Source of the DNA: Flavobacterium sp.
Lineage (GTDB): Bacteria > Bacteroidota > Bacteroidia > Flavobacteriales > Flavobacteriaceae
Direction of reading: 5' to 3'
Length of the DNA: 64,000 bases
Assembly (NCBI RefSeq): GCF_004211145.1
Contig: NZ_SEBS01000013.1
Location: 1 to 64,000 of the forward strand
The translations under genes and the position numbers were made by a program. The notes under the pieces were generated by a model that saw nothing but the letters and a program-made list of their open reading frames with translations, did not search any database and was not told the origin of the DNA. Positions 1 to 8,970 of the stretch are shown piece after piece (position 1 is the first letter of the stretch; each line of letters opens with the position of its first letter).

Positions 1-348
1 GGCTAGAATTTCTCTTTTTGTGAAGTATTCATCTCCGCCCGAAAAATCATAAACGAAGGCAAAGTGGAAATCGTCGTCGTATCGCTTGGGCCGCAAGGTG
101 CCATCCTGGTTTCAAAAGATGAGGCGTTCCATGTTCCCGCGCCACATGTGAAAAAGAAAAGTACGGTCGGCGCCGGGGATTCGATGGTTGGCGGCATGGT
201 TTGGGCGCTATCGCAGGGAAAACCGCTCAAGGAAGTCATGCAATGGGGCGTCGCGTGTGGATCGGCAGCCACGATGAACGACGGTACGCAATTATTCAAG
301 GCCGAAGACGCGAAACGGTTATTCGATTGGCTGCAAAAGCGCTCGTGA
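1..348 (+). pseudogene. PfkB-family sugar kinase, C-terminal part (5' end outside window or broken)
   Basis: The frame ending at 348 encodes the C-terminal third of a PfkB/ribokinase-fold kinase (1- or 6-phosphofructokinase type). The ATP/anion-hole motif GAGDSM with the catalytic Asp is at about 172-189, preceded by the typical strand EIVVVSLGPQGA. The same frame has a TAG at 4-6, so it cannot be extended upstream as read. Either a frameshift lies in the T-rich run at 12-20 or the gene is truncated. The fragment cannot be a complete kinase, because the substrate-binding half is missing. Family assignment is firm; intact or pseudogene status is not. Confidence 0.6.
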
Positions 349-349
349 C

Positions 350-748
350 ATGGAGATCTCGAACGAAATCATACCCGTGGAAGCCTATCGCGAATTGCGG
401 GTTGGGAGCGGATTGTCGCCCAAATCACTGCATGCCGCCCAAATCGGATTGAAGAACTCGCTGCATTCGGTTCAAATTATTCACGAGGGCCAAACCATCG
501 GCATCGGACGAATCGTTGGGGACGGCGGCTGTTTTTGCCAAATCGTCGACATTTGCGTGCTGCCCGGCTTCCAAGGTCGTGGTATCGGGAGAATGATCAT
601 GCAGGATTTGATGAAATTCGTCGATGAACAGCTTCCGGAATCGTGTTACATAAGTTTACTTGCTGACGGAGATGCCGATAAATTATATTCGAAATTCGGA
701 TTTCGGGATGCGATGCCGATGTCGAAAGGAATGTTTTTGAAGAAATGA
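350..748 (+). CDS. GNAT family N-acetyltransferase
   Basis: A 132-residue protein with the GNAT fold, using acetyl-CoA to acetylate an amine of unknown identity. Motif A is visible as VDICVLPGFQGRGIG at residues 66-80, with the pyrophosphate-binding Q75-G-R-G-I-G loop. The C-terminal YSKFGF segment resembles motif B. The start lies two bases after the stop of the kinase fragment, and the end overlaps the next acetyltransferase by four bases (ATGA), so the two are probably translationally coupled. Length is normal for the compact GNATs. Substrate unknown. Confidence 0.85.
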   Translation: MEISNEIIPVEAYRELRVGSGLSPKSLHAAQIGLKNSLHSVQIIHEGQTIGIGRIVGDGGCFCQIVDICVLPGFQGRGIGRMIMQDLMKFVDEQLPESCYISLLADGDADKLYSKFGFRDAMPMSKGMFLKK

Positions 749-1272
749 TAGCGATACGAAAAGTCAAACCCGATGAACTTGCAACGCTTCGAGAAATAAG
801 CGTCAAGACATTTAACGATAAATTCGCCTCGGAGAATGCGGAAAGCGACATGAGCGATTACATTTCAAAAAATCTCTCGCCTCAAAAATTACTTGAAGAA
901 TTTTCGAACCCGGATTCGGCGTTTTATTTTGCGTTGTCCGATGAAATTCCAATCGGTTACCTGAAAATAAATACCAAACAGGCGCAAACCGAATGCCGCG
1001 ACCAAAATTCGTTGGAGGTCGAGCGTATTTATGTGGATGAAGCGTTCCAGGGAAAGACAATCGGTCAAAATTTGTTCGAGAAAGCTATCAAAATCGCGGT
1101 AGACGGAAACTTCGATTTCATCTGGCTTGGCGTCTGGGAACACAACGACGGCGCAATCAAATTTTACGTACGTAACGGTTTCGAAATTTTCGGAAAGCAC
1201 GAATTTTGGCTGGGTAAGGATTTGCAATTCGATTTGTTGATGAAACGGGAAATTAAACAACTCAAGTGGTAA
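745..1272 (+). CDS. GNAT family N-acetyltransferase
   Basis: A 175-residue GNAT protein. Motif A is VERIYVDEAFQGKTIGQNL at residues 92-110. The usual Q-x-x-G-x-G/A loop appears as Q102-G-K-T-I-G, with Thr where Gly is common. WLGVWEHNDGAIKFYVRNGF (about 117-136) is the motif B region of the PaiA/RimI-like group. It overlaps the upstream acetyltransferase by ATGA. The downstream GTG start at 1266 overlaps its last codons. Substrate cannot be told from sequence. Confidence 0.85.
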   Translation: MIAIRKVKPDELATLREISVKTFNDKFASENAESDMSDYISKNLSPQKLLEEFSNPDSAFYFALSDEIPIGYLKINTKQAQTECRDQNSLEVERIYVDEAFQGKTIGQNLFEKAIKIAVDGNFDFIWLGVWEHNDGAIKFYVRNGFEIFGKHEFWLGKDLQFDLLMKREIKQLKW

Positions 1273-2549
1273 AAAATATCCTTTTAAGTCTCTTGAACTT
1301 ATTTTTTGGCAATGCCATGTTCGGTCAGTACGATCAGGATTTCACGTACGCTGAACTTTCGAAAAACGTTGAGGTCGTCACCGGGATTTATTCGGTTCAG
1401 GATAGTGCGAAAGGACTGACTTTCAAAAACGGCGAAGGATTGCAATACAGTGATTATTTTCCAGGCCACAATTTTATTAAGGGCGGCCTGATTTTTTACG
1501 ACAGGAAAAATTGGCGAGATCCACGCGATTCAAACGGGAACGACGATTATCAGGTTGTGCCTTTGATGAAGGTTGTCAAGGAATTCAATGCCATCAATGA
1601 AACCTACGTGGACAAATTCCCAACGACGTTCAGGACCCGACAAAAAGAAGCTCAGGACGCAATTAAAGATTTTTTACGTGCGTCTTTAGTCGGTCTCGCC
1701 CGAAAAGGCGACAAATACGCCTATATCACGAAATTCGGTGAATTGGTAACCGGTTTCAAATACCAAAAAGACAATTACGGAATTTACAGGATCGATTCGT
1801 TGAGCGATAAGAAGTTCTAAGTTGAGGTGGCGGCTTCAGGAAAGGAAACGTATTTTGGAGAATTGCCGCTTGGTTACGTAATGTCGGACAGCCTTACGAA
1901 TGTCTATGATCTCAACGGCAAGTATTTTCTGATTTATAAAGGATTCAAGTATCGGTACGACCAAAACACGATACTGCACAATGCCTTGAACGGAAGCCAT
2001 TTTCCGAGTTGGGATTTACTCGCCGATGGACAGGACGTTTACCATCTTAAAAAGGGTAAAATAACGAAATCCGGTAAGTTCAAGCGTCTTTCGGTTAAAA
2101 CCAATTTCTATGGTAACCGCGCGATAGCGACTCGGAAAGCCGATAAAAACGGTACTTACGAAGAATTGTTTCTGATAAACGAAAACGGGAAAATCGTAAA
2201 ATCAATAGCGAAAGAATTTACGGAAGTTGACGAATCTTTCGAAAAGTACGGACTGATCGCCATTTATTCAAAAGATGCTTCGGCGGTTATCGATTACGAT
2301 GGAAATTTTGTCATCGGGCCTTGTACCGATTGCGAAGTCGGCGTCGTCGGAAATGGAATGTACAGCGTAAATTATTTCGATGAATCGAGAAATCAGGATC
2401 ACGACCAAAGCGGCGTTTTCAATCAATTCGGACAAAAAATTACGATAAGCGGCGATTTTGAACTTGCGTACGGCGTGGATTTCAATTATCTGATGCGCGG
2501 AATCGAGGCGACGTACAAACTTGATAAAGAAAATAACGTCGTGAAATAA
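1266..2549 (+). pseudogene. secreted protein interrupted by one in-frame stop codon
   Basis: Two open stretches, 1266-1820 (184 codons) and 1827-2549, lie in the same frame and are separated only by TAA at 1818-1820 and two further codons. Together they would give about 427 residues. The N-terminus (GTG start, hydrophobic, FGNAMFGQ) looks like a signal peptide. The rest has repeated Tyr/Lys/Gly-rich beta segments (for example KYAYITKFGELVTGF and FLINENGKIV) that resemble degenerate WG-type repeats. No family is recognised with certainty. The second half has only a GTG at 1827 as possible start, with no signal peptide. The simplest reading is one gene carrying a nonsense mutation or a sequencing error. 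Confidence 0.6.
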
Positions 2550-2641
2550 TACCGCGTTTTATGTCGGCTTAAGCGAAGAAAGCCCGAATTTTGAGACTTG
2601 CGACCTTTGTTTTTATCGGTCGTGTCAATTTTCGAAAACGT

Positions 2642-3244
2642 ATGGAACAATCCGAACCAAAATCTCAACCGCTTCTCGATTATTTCCAGGCGATGATCCC
2701 GTTGACCGACGACGAAAAACGTTTGGTCAACGAACTTTTCAAGCCGCGGCTTTATCGAAAGAAACAATACGTTTTGCAACAAGGCGACGTGTGCAACCAA
2801 TTCAATTTCGTGGTGCGCGGCTGCCTCAGGATGTATAAAGTGGACGAAAAAGGGAGTCTGCACATAATTCAGTTCGCGCCCGAGAATTGGTGGCTCATGA
2901 ACATCGGGAGTTTCCATGGTCGGCTTGCGTCAGAACTTGATATCGATGCGGTCGAAGATACGATGGTGTTGCAGATCAGCTACGAAAACCTTATCCTGTT
3001 GTACACCGAAGCGCCAAAATTCAATTTGATTTTCAGGGTGCTGATCGAAAACAGTTTCGTGTCGCTCCAGAGAAGATTGTTGCAGAACATCAGCTCGACG
3101 GCTGAAGATCGCTATTTATCTTTTCTACAATCGTATTCCCAACTCACCAACCGATTGCCGCAGACGCAAATCGCAGCATTCTTGGGCATCACGCCCGAAT
3201 TCCTGAGCCGTTTGCGCAACAAGCAGGTTTCGCGAAAACCTTAA
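2642..3244 (+). CDS. Crp/Fnr-family transcriptional regulator
   Basis: A cyclic-nucleotide-binding-like beta-barrel (about residues 20-120, with GDVCNQFNFVVRG typical of the family) is followed by a short C-terminal helix-turn-helix (QTQIAAFLGITPEFLSRLR). The protein is 200 residues from ATG 2642. An in-frame upstream start at 2591 adds a poor extension and was not chosen. It lacks the Arg/Ser cAMP phosphate cassette of E. coli CRP, as do most Bacteroidota members, so the ligand is unknown. It precedes the oxidoreductase at 3335 and could control it, but this is only positional. Confidence 0.85.
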   Translation: MEQSEPKSQPLLDYFQAMIPLTDDEKRLVNELFKPRLYRKKQYVLQQGDVCNQFNFVVRGCLRMYKVDEKGSLHIIQFAPENWWLMNIGSFHGRLASELDIDAVEDTMVLQISYENLILLYTEAPKFNLIFRVLIENSFVSLQRRLLQNISSTAEDRYLSFLQSYSQLTNRLPQTQIAAFLGITPEFLSRLRNKQVSRKP

Positions 3245-3334
3245 ACCAGATCAATGCTATTTCTTGATGCAGGTCATTGGCGCGAAAACCGCCTCCGATG
3301 CAACTTTGCAATACTAATTTAAAAAAGGAATAGT

Positions 3335-3979
3335 ATGTCAACACAACCAAAAGTGGCTGTTATCGGATTGGGAAATATCGGTAAGGTCGTCGCAACGAAT
3401 TTTGCGAAATCAAACAGGAATTTTATAGCCGCCGACCGAGATGTCTCGAAGGCCGAACAGCTTTCAAAAGATTGGTCAAGCGCAACGCCGACTGATATCG
3501 CGTCAGCCGTTAAAGCCGCTGACATCGTGATTTTATCGATTCCGTTCGAAGCCATAAACGATTTCAAAACTGATTTCGCTTCGGATTTGGAAGGCAAAAT
3601 CATTATCGATCCGTCGAATCCGATCGCGCCCGATGAAAAAGGCGGTTTCAAGAAAATTATCGCAGCTGATGAATCGGCGGGAAAAGTCAATTCAAAATCA
3701 CTTCCGACAAATGCCAAACTCGTAAAAGCGTTCGGGACTTTGGGTGCGGCCTCACTCCAAAACGCTGCCTTCCAGTCTCCTCAAAACGTATTGTTTTATG
3801 CGACCGACGACGCGACCGTAAATGACACAGTCGAACAACTCATCGCCGATTCAGGTTTTGCGGCGGTTCGCGTCGGAGATTTGAACAACTCGATCCGATT
3901 GGAAGTTTTTGGCGATTTGCACGAATTCGGCGCGCTTGGAAAAACCGTAACGGTCGAGGAAGCGAAGTCCAAATTGTAA
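3335..3979 (+). CDS. NADPH-dependent F420 reductase-like / NAD(P)-binding oxidoreductase
   Basis: A 214-residue protein with an N-terminal Rossmann motif, VAVIGLGNIGK (G11-L-G-N-I-G16), followed by a D-R (AADRD, about 34-38) that could contact the NADP ribose phosphate. The body matches the F420-dependent NADP oxidoreductase/pyrroline-5-carboxylate reductase-like family (DIVILSIPFEAI, IIIDPSNPIAP, KLVKAFGTLGA). Flavobacteria do not usually use F420, so the name describes the fold rather than the cofactor. It is followed after 15 bases by the NTF2-like gene, probably in one transcript. Confidence 0.8.
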   Translation: MSTQPKVAVIGLGNIGKVVATNFAKSNRNFIAADRDVSKAEQLSKDWSSATPTDIASAVKAADIVILSIPFEAINDFKTDFASDLEGKIIIDPSNPIAPDEKGGFKKIIAADESAGKVNSKSLPTNAKLVKAFGTLGAASLQNAAFQSPQNVLFYATDDATVNDTVEQLIADSGFAAVRVGDLNNSIRLEVFGDLHEFGALGKTVTVEEAKSKL

Positions 3980-3994
3980 ATCAATCAAAATATA

Positions 3995-4345
3995 ATGACA
4001 CGGCAAGAAATACGTACGAATGACACGTTGATGCGCCATCTCACGGCGTTCGGCAATAATGATATGGACGCGATTTTAAGCGATTATGAAGAACATTCAG
4101 AGATCCTGACATTGGAGCGAACATACAAAGGCTTGCAGGCGATCCGCGAATTTTTCGAATCGATGTTCGAATTGATTCCGACGGGTTCGTTCTTCGAAAT
4201 GAAGAAACTTACGGTTAGCCGAAACATCGCGCACATCATCTGGGCAAGTAAATCGGAAACGGCGAACATCGTTTTCGGAACTGACACTTTCGTCATCCAA
4301 AACGAAAAAATTGTCTCGCACACGGTCGCCACACATATTTTATAA
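3995..4345 (+). CDS. NTF2-like / SnoaL-like small protein
   Basis: A 116-residue protein of the nuclear transport factor 2-like cone fold. It has an N-terminal helix with MDAILSDYEEHSEILT, the central KGLQAIREFFESMFEL segment seen in SnoaL-type proteins, and C-terminal beta strands (HIIWASKSETANIVFGTDTFVIQNEKIVSHTV, residues about 85-112). Members act as small hydrolases, isomerases or ligand-binding proteins; the activity cannot be predicted here. It is probably co-transcribed with the oxidoreductase before it and ends at a strong terminator. Confidence 0.75.
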   Translation: MTRQEIRTNDTLMRHLTAFGNNDMDAILSDYEEHSEILTLERTYKGLQAIREFFESMFELIPTGSFFEMKKLTVSRNIAHIIWASKSETANIVFGTDTFVIQNEKIVSHTVATHIL

Positions 4346-4353
4346 CCAAAAAA

Positions 4354-4383
4354 AATCCCGAAACCAAAATCAGTTTCGGGATT
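4354..4383. terminator. bidirectional intrinsic terminator between NTF2-like gene and lepA
   Basis: A perfect 11-bp stem (AATCCCGAAAC at 4354-4364 pairing with 4373-4383) with an 8-base loop. On the - strand the stem runs into eight T residues (A run at 4348-4355), and on the + strand into an AT-rich tract. It lies between the converging ends of the + strand unit and lepA and can serve both. Confidence 0.85.
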
Positions 4384-4392
4384 CTATATTTT

Positions 4393-4448
4393 TGCACTCA
4401 GGCACTCAGGCACTCAGGCACTCAGGCACTCAGGCACTCAGGCACTCA
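4393..4448. repeat. tandem octamer array, unit GGCACTCA
   Basis: Six perfect copies of GGCACTCA (4401-4448) follow one degenerate copy (TGCACTCA, 4393-4400). The array fills the gap between the terminator and the lepA stop codon (4450-4452) with one base to spare. There are no spacers, so it is not a CRISPR. The copy number is likely to vary between strains by slippage (inference). Confidence 0.9.
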
Positions 4449-4449
4449 A

Positions 4450-6246
4450 TTAATCATTCAACTTCAAAACCGCCATAAACGCCTCCTGCGGAATCTCCAC
4501 ATTACCAACCTGGCGCATGCGTTTCTTACCTTTCTTCTGCTTTTCCAAGAGTTTACGTTTACGCGAGATATCGCCACCGTAACATTTTGCGGTAACGTCT
4601 TTCCTCAAGGCTTTGATGGTTTCACGTGCGATGATTTTCGCTCCGATCGCCGCCTGGATCGGGATGTCGAATTGCTGGCGCGGAATCAGTTCACGTAATT
4701 TTTCGGTCATTTTCTTTCCGATGTTGTACGCGTTATCGTTGTGGATCAACGCTGAAAGCGCATCGACGATCGTAGCGTTCAACAGGATATCGACCTTCAC
4801 GAGGTTCGACGTCCGCATTCCGATTGGGGAATAATCGAACGATGCGTACCCTTTTGAAACGGTTTTGAGTCGGTCGTAGAAGTCGAACACGATCTCGGCG
4901 AGCGGCATGTCGAACGTCAATTCGACACGTTCGGTCGTCAAGTAGGTTTGATTCGTGATCACGCCGCGTTTTTCGATACATAACGACATAACGTTACCCA
5001 CGAAATCGGCTTTGGTGATGATCGTCGCTTTGATATACGGTTCTTCGACGCGATCCATTCGCGATGGTTCGGGCAAATCCGATGGATTGTTCACGATGAT
5101 CGGCGTCTCCGGATCTTTCTTTGAATACGCGTAATACGAAACGTTGGGAACCGTCGTGATCACGGTCATGTCGAACTCGCGCTCGAGACGTTCCTGAATG
5201 ATTTCCATGTGCAGCATGCCCAGGAATCCGCATCGGAAACCAAAGCCAAGAGCAGCGGAACTTTCAGGGATGAACACCAACGACGCATCGTTCAACTGGA
5301 GTTTCTCCATCGACGCGCGCAATTCTTCGTAATCTTCAGTATCGACAGGATAAATCCCTGCGAAAACCATTGGTTTCACATCTTCGAAACCCGTAATCAT
5401 ATTGGTCGTAGGCGTTTTGGCATCGGTTAGCGTATCGCCGACTTTCACCTCTTTCGCTTCCTTGATTCCCGAGATCAGGTAACCAACGTCGCCCGCTGAA
5501 ATTACTTGCTTTGGAACCTGGTTCAATTTCAATGTTCCGATCTCGTCGGCGAAATATTCGTTTCCGGTCGCCATAAACTTGATCTTCTGGCCTTTCTTGA
5601 TCTGTCCGTTCTTGACGCGGAAGATAACCTCGATGCCGCGGAATGGATTATAGACCGAATCGAAAATCAACGCCTGCAACGGTTCGTCGACGTTTCCTTT
5701 CGGCGCAGGAACACGGTCGATGATCGCTTCCAATATCTTATCGACGCCGAATCCGGTTTTTCCCGACGCGTGGATGATGTCTTCGATCTTGCATCCCAAA
5801 AGGTCAACGATATCGTCGCTCACTTCCTCAGGATTCGCGCTCGGCAAATCGACTTTGTTCAAAACCGGGATGATTTCCAAGTCGTTTTCAAGAGCCAAAT
5901 ACAAGTTTGAAATCGTCTGGGCCTGAATGCTTTGGGCCGCGTCGACAATCAAAAGTGCGCCTTCGCAAGCGGCGATCGAACGCGAAACCTCATACGAGAA
6001 ATCCACGTGTCCGGGCGTATCGATAAGGTTCAGGATATATTTTTCGCCTTTGTGCGTGTATTCCATTTGGATCGCGTGACTCTTGATCGTGATGCCGCGT
6101 TCGCGTTCCAAGTCCATGTTGTCGAGCAACTGGGCTTTCTCCTCGCGTGCGGTTACGGTTTGTGTCGCGCCAAGCAAACGGTCGGCCAACGTACTTTTAC
6201 CGTGGTCGATATGGGCGATGATGCAAAAATTGCGTATGTTCTTCAT
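4450..6246 (-). CDS. lepA: elongation factor 4 (LepA), back-translocating GTPase
   Basis: A 598-residue ribosomal GTPase of the usual LepA length. The P-loop is AHIDHGKS (residues 11-18), switch I contains RERGIT, G3 is DTPGH (about 77-81) and G4 is NKVD (about 131-134). The C-terminus carries the LepA-specific lysine-rich segment ([21 protein letters not shown]), which distinguishes it from EF-G. It binds ribosomes and is thought to remobilise stalled or mistranslocated ones. It is monocistronic, with its own promoter upstream and the octamer array plus terminator downstream. Confidence 0.98.
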   Translation of the reverse strand: MKNIRNFCIIAHIDHGKSTLADRLLGATQTVTAREEKAQLLDNMDLERERGITIKSHAIQMEYTHKGEKYILNLIDTPGHVDFSYEVSRSIAACEGALLIVDAAQSIQAQTISNLYLALENDLEIIPVLNKVDLPSANPEEVSDDIVDLLGCKIEDIIHASGKTGFGVDKILEAIIDRVPAPKGNVDEPLQALIFDSVYNPFRGIEVIFRVKNGQIKKGQKIKFMATGNEYFADEIGTLKLNQVPKQVISAGDVGYLISGIKEAKEVKVGDTLTDAKTPTTNMITGFEDVKPMVFAGIYPVDTEDYEELRASMEKLQLNDASLVFIPESSAALGFGFRCGFLGMLHMEIIQERLEREFDMTVITTVPNVSYYAYSKKDPETPIIVNNPSDLPEPSRMDRVEEPYIKATIITKADFVGNVMSLCIEKRGVITNQTYLTTERVELTFDMPLAEIVFDFYDRLKTVSKGYASFDYSPIGMRTSNLVKVDILLNATIVDALSALIHNDNAYNIGKKMTEKLRELIPRQQFDIPIQAAIGAKIIARETIKALRKDVTAKCYGGDISRKRKLLEKQKKGKKRMRQVGNVEIPQEAFMAVLKLND

Positions 6247-6345
6247 TGTCTTTGCTTTAAGCTGTAGGTTTTAGGCTCTACGCTGAAATCCGTTAAAATT
6301 GAAATTTACGGACACGCGCCTTTGACCCAGCTTGGAATTAATCGG

Positions 6346-6375
6346 CAAATATAACGCTAAAGTTGGACGCCGCAA
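6346..6375 (-). promoter_or_regulatory. Bacteroidota-type promoter for lepA
   Basis: On the - strand the -7 box TATATTTG (6353 to 6346) matches TAnnTTTG exactly. A TTG (6375-6373) lies 19 bases upstream in the -33 position. Transcription would start near 6340, giving a leader of about 95 bases. Confidence 0.65.
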
Positions 6376-6447
6376 GAAGATAAGCGCTCAAAAAAATCCG
6401 TTCGAAATTAAGGCAAATGCCGTATTTCCAATCACGATGCGGCGCGA

Positions 6448-6455
6448 TACTTTTG
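6448..6455 (+). promoter_or_regulatory. -7 box TACTTTTG upstream of secreted family B gene
   Basis: TACTTTTG is an exact TAnnTTTG match 21 bases before the ATG at 6477. No clear TTG is seen at -33. It lies back to back with the lepA promoter. Confidence 0.5.
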
Positions 6456-6476
6456 AATACATCAAACCATCGTATC

Positions 6477-7055
6477 ATGAAAAAAGCATTTCTACTATTG
6501 TTTATGGTCTCGGCCGGGGTTTTTGCCCAAAAAGTAAAGAAGGAATCGGGCGATATCAAAGCGCTCAAAGGCATTTCGGAATTCAATCTCGTTTTTGATT
6601 ATGAAGGCCTTACCGTCGACAAGTTCAAGACTGAAGAAGAATTTCTCGCCGACAAGATGAAGAAGCGCGAAGAAAAAGACCTCGATGAAAAATTCCGCGA
6701 AAGCTGGTTCAACGATCGCCAAAAGCGGTACGAACCCAAATTCATCGAGTCGTTCAACAAGCGTTTCGAGGGCAAGGTCAAAGCCGACAAGAACCTTACG
6801 TCGGCCAAATACACGATGAAAATCCAAACCATTTGGATCCATCCGGGCTACAACATCGGGATTTCAAGGAGCGATTCGAAATTGACGGCGCGCATTACGG
6901 TTTTTGAAACGGCGAATCCGTCAAACGTACTGGTTTCGGTTTTATATGAGAAAAGTCCGGGGTCAGGCGCTTTCGGAGGCGATTTCGATTCGGGTTACCG
7001 CATTTCTGAAGCATATGCCAAGCTCGCGAAAGAGCTCGCGAACGATATAAAGTAA
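6477..7055 (+). CDS. secreted protein, family B paralogue 1
   Basis: A 192-residue exported protein of unknown function. ATG 6477 was chosen because it begins a clean signal peptide (MKKAFLLLFMVSAGVFAQ); the longer frame from 6417 has no sense before it. Key shared features with 10766-11374 and 11405-11986 are a start KALKGISEFNLVFDYEGLTV, a block FRESWFNDRQKRYEPKFIES, a KYTMKIQTIWIHPGYNIG strand, TVFETANPSNVLVSV, and a C-terminal GYRISEAYAKLAKELANDI helix. It heads the B-A-A-B-B island and ends at a terminator. No known domain was recognised. Confidence 0.85.
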   Translation: MKKAFLLLFMVSAGVFAQKVKKESGDIKALKGISEFNLVFDYEGLTVDKFKTEEEFLADKMKKREEKDLDEKFRESWFNDRQKRYEPKFIESFNKRFEGKVKADKNLTSAKYTMKIQTIWIHPGYNIGISRSDSKLTARITVFETANPSNVLVSVLYEKSPGSGAFGGDFDSGYRISEAYAKLAKELANDIK

Positions 7056-7086
7056 CGTGTGATTTCGATTTGCCACTAAAGTTTTG

Positions 7087-7115
7087 AAACCCTGTATTTT
7101 TAGCAGGGTTTTTTT
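7087..7115 (+). terminator. intrinsic terminator
   Basis: Stem AAACCCTG (7087-7094) pairs with CAGGGTTT (7104-7111), loop of nine bases, followed by T residues to 7115. It ends the first family B transcript just before the promoter of the next gene. Confidence 0.8.
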
Positions 7116-7135
7116 ATGCGAGAAAGTGTAATATG

Positions 7136-7156
7136 TTGCGAAAAATCCTATGTTTG
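7136..7156 (+). promoter_or_regulatory. promoter of family A paralogue 1
   Basis: The exact -7 box TATGTTTG is at 7149-7156, and a TTG lies 10 bases upstream (7136-7138). That spacing is shorter than the usual 17-20, so the TTG may not be the true -33 element. The same TTG-N10-TATGTTTG arrangement precedes family A paralogue 2, so it was duplicated with the gene or kept by selection. The leader is about 20 bases. Confidence 0.55.
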
Positions 7157-7178
7157 CCAAAACCAAAACAAACATAGA

Positions 7179-8918
7179 ATGAAAAAAATATTCTCGGCCG
7201 TAGCCGTGCTGTTTTTTATGCACGGTTATGCGCAAAAAACGCTTTCAAAAGATTATCAATACACGGTGAGCGAACCGTACCGCGTGGTCGATGGTGACCA
7301 GAAATTCTATTTCTCGCGTGAAGGCAGCAAGCAGGTGATCGCGTTAAAGTTCGACAAACCTGAAATTTTTATCCAACGTTTCGATCCGGACAAACCGGGT
7401 TTCATCAGCGAAAAGAAATACGAGGATTTTTTACCTGAAAAACACGATATCGAAAGCGTACGCGTCTTCGATGACAAAATGTACCTGTTTTTCTCGTCTT
7501 GGGACAAACCCAACGAAACCGAGCAACTCTACGCCCAGGAAATCGATTTTGAAAAAGGCGAATTCGTCGGAAAACCCGTGCTGCTGTTCAAAGTCAAGGG
7601 ACGCGTTTCGCGCTCGGGGAGATCGTTGGACGCTTCGTCTACGGCCGATTGGAGTAAATTCGACATCGTTCCGTCGTACGACAAAAAAATGTTCATGGTG
7701 CAATACCGCAAACGTCCTGAGGTAAAGAAAGATACCAAGAGTTTCGATATAATCGGGCTGTACACGTTCGACACGAATCTCAATAAGTTGTCGAATAAGG
7801 AATATACGATGCCGTACACCGAAAGACGCATGGACAACCTTGATTACCAGATCGACAACAAAGGCAATTTGTATTTGCTCGCCAAGGTTTTCCACGACGA
7901 CACGAACAAAGACAAGAAAAGCAAGAAAGACACGCTTGCAAACTATCACATCGAACTTTTCACGATGAAAAAAGGCGCGGACGACATCAAGATCGCCCAA
8001 GTCGACAACGGCAACAACTTCATCAACAGGCTTTGGATTTTCCCGTCACCGAACGATGAACTCGTCGCGGCGGGTTACTACAACAACGGAAAAGGCAAAA
8101 GCCGCAGGAGAAACAACAGCTATCCGGGCATTGCGACGCCTATGGTCGGTAATTTCTGGATCCAACATGATAAAGCGAGCAATTGCGACGGAATCATCAT
8201 GTTCAAGATGTTGGCCGACGGAAGCGTTTCGAACATCAAGAATTACGACATTCCGGTAGAGATCATAAACGAATTCGAAAGCAAGCGCACGCAAAAGAGA
8301 AACGCCAAGAACGAAGAGAAAGGCGAAGGCGCGAAATTCACTGACCTTACGCTTAAGAATGTCGTGTACCAAAAGGACGGAAGCGTGATTCTGGTAGGCG
8401 AACAGATTTTCACCGAAGTCTACAACCGCGGCGGCGCCATGGGCGGAATGGGCATGGGCGGCATGAATTCCAATACGACCTATAAGTATCATTTTGAAGA
8501 TATTCTCGTGGCCAAGATCAACGCCGACGGAACTTTGGGATGGATGAGCAAAGTGCCGAAACGCCAGATCGGTGATAATGTACGCAATCCTCAGGGCGGC
8601 ATGTCGTACAAATTTTTCAGCAACGAGACCGACCATTTCATCGTGTTTCTCGACAACGTGAAAAACGTCGGATTGTCGCTTGATAAAGAGCCAGCGATCC
8701 ATTCTGACGGAAACGGCGGTTACCTGACATCGGTAAAGATTTCAGACGCCGACGGAAGCTACGACAAAGGCTCGATCTTCAATTCACGCGACGTCGAAGA
8801 TTTCAAATTGAAACAGTTCAGCACGAATCGCGTCGTCAAGACAAGCGCGACATCGTTCGTGGTCGAGGCGTATAAAAAAAGCAAAGAGGACGTTTTAATC
8901 AAAATCGTCTTGAAATAA
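7179..8918 (+). CDS. secreted protein, family A paralogue 1
   Basis: A 579-residue exported protein of unknown function. ATG 7179 starts a signal peptide ending at YAQ; the longer frame from 7116 overlaps the promoter. The mature protein has beta-rich repeats of the kind seen in propeller-like proteins (VIALKFDKPEIFIQRFDPDK, YQIDNKGNLYLLAKVFHDD, YHFEDILVAKINADGTLGW). A Gly/Met-rich loop GGAMGGMGMGGM sits near residues 418-429. It is about 40-50% similar by eye to 9018-10703 along its whole length. No catalytic motif was seen. Periplasmic or outer-membrane-associated location is inferred from the signal peptide only. Confidence 0.85.
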   Translation: MKKIFSAVAVLFFMHGYAQKTLSKDYQYTVSEPYRVVDGDQKFYFSREGSKQVIALKFDKPEIFIQRFDPDKPGFISEKKYEDFLPEKHDIESVRVFDDKMYLFFSSWDKPNETEQLYAQEIDFEKGEFVGKPVLLFKVKGRVSRSGRSLDASSTADWSKFDIVPSYDKKMFMVQYRKRPEVKKDTKSFDIIGLYTFDTNLNKLSNKEYTMPYTERRMDNLDYQIDNKGNLYLLAKVFHDDTNKDKKSKKDTLANYHIELFTMKKGADDIKIAQVDNGNNFINRLWIFPSPNDELVAAGYYNNGKGKSRRRNNSYPGIATPMVGNFWIQHDKASNCDGIIMFKMLADGSVSNIKNYDIPVEIINEFESKRTQKRNAKNEEKGEGAKFTDLTLKNVVYQKDGSVILVGEQIFTEVYNRGGAMGGMGMGGMNSNTTYKYHFEDILVAKINADGTLGWMSKVPKRQIGDNVRNPQGGMSYKFFSNETDHFIVFLDNVKNVGLSLDKEPAIHSDGNGGYLTSVKISDADGSYDKGSIFNSRDVEDFKLKQFSTNRVVKTSATSFVVEAYKKSKEDVLIKIVLK

Positions 8919-8942
8919 CGACGGTCCGATTTAATATTCAAA

Positions 8943-8968
8943 AAGCTCCGTTAGTTCGGGGCTTTTTT
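8943..8968 (+). terminator. intrinsic terminator
   Basis: AAGCTCCG (8943-8950) pairs with CGGGGCTT (8957-8964, one G-T pair), loop of six bases, then a T run to about 8968. The promoter of the next gene follows directly. Confidence 0.75.
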
Positions 8969-8970
8969 AT

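Noticed and set aside
1818..1820. Recoded stop codon (readthrough)
   Set aside because: No downstream stimulatory structure was seen; a plain nonsense mutation or error is simpler.
3335..3979. F420-dependent metabolism
   Set aside because: Only the fold is shared; no F420 biosynthesis gene is in the window and flavobacteria usually lack the cofactor.
4393..4448. CRISPR-like array
   Set aside because: Units are directly joined, only 8 bases long and lack spacers; no cas genes are present.
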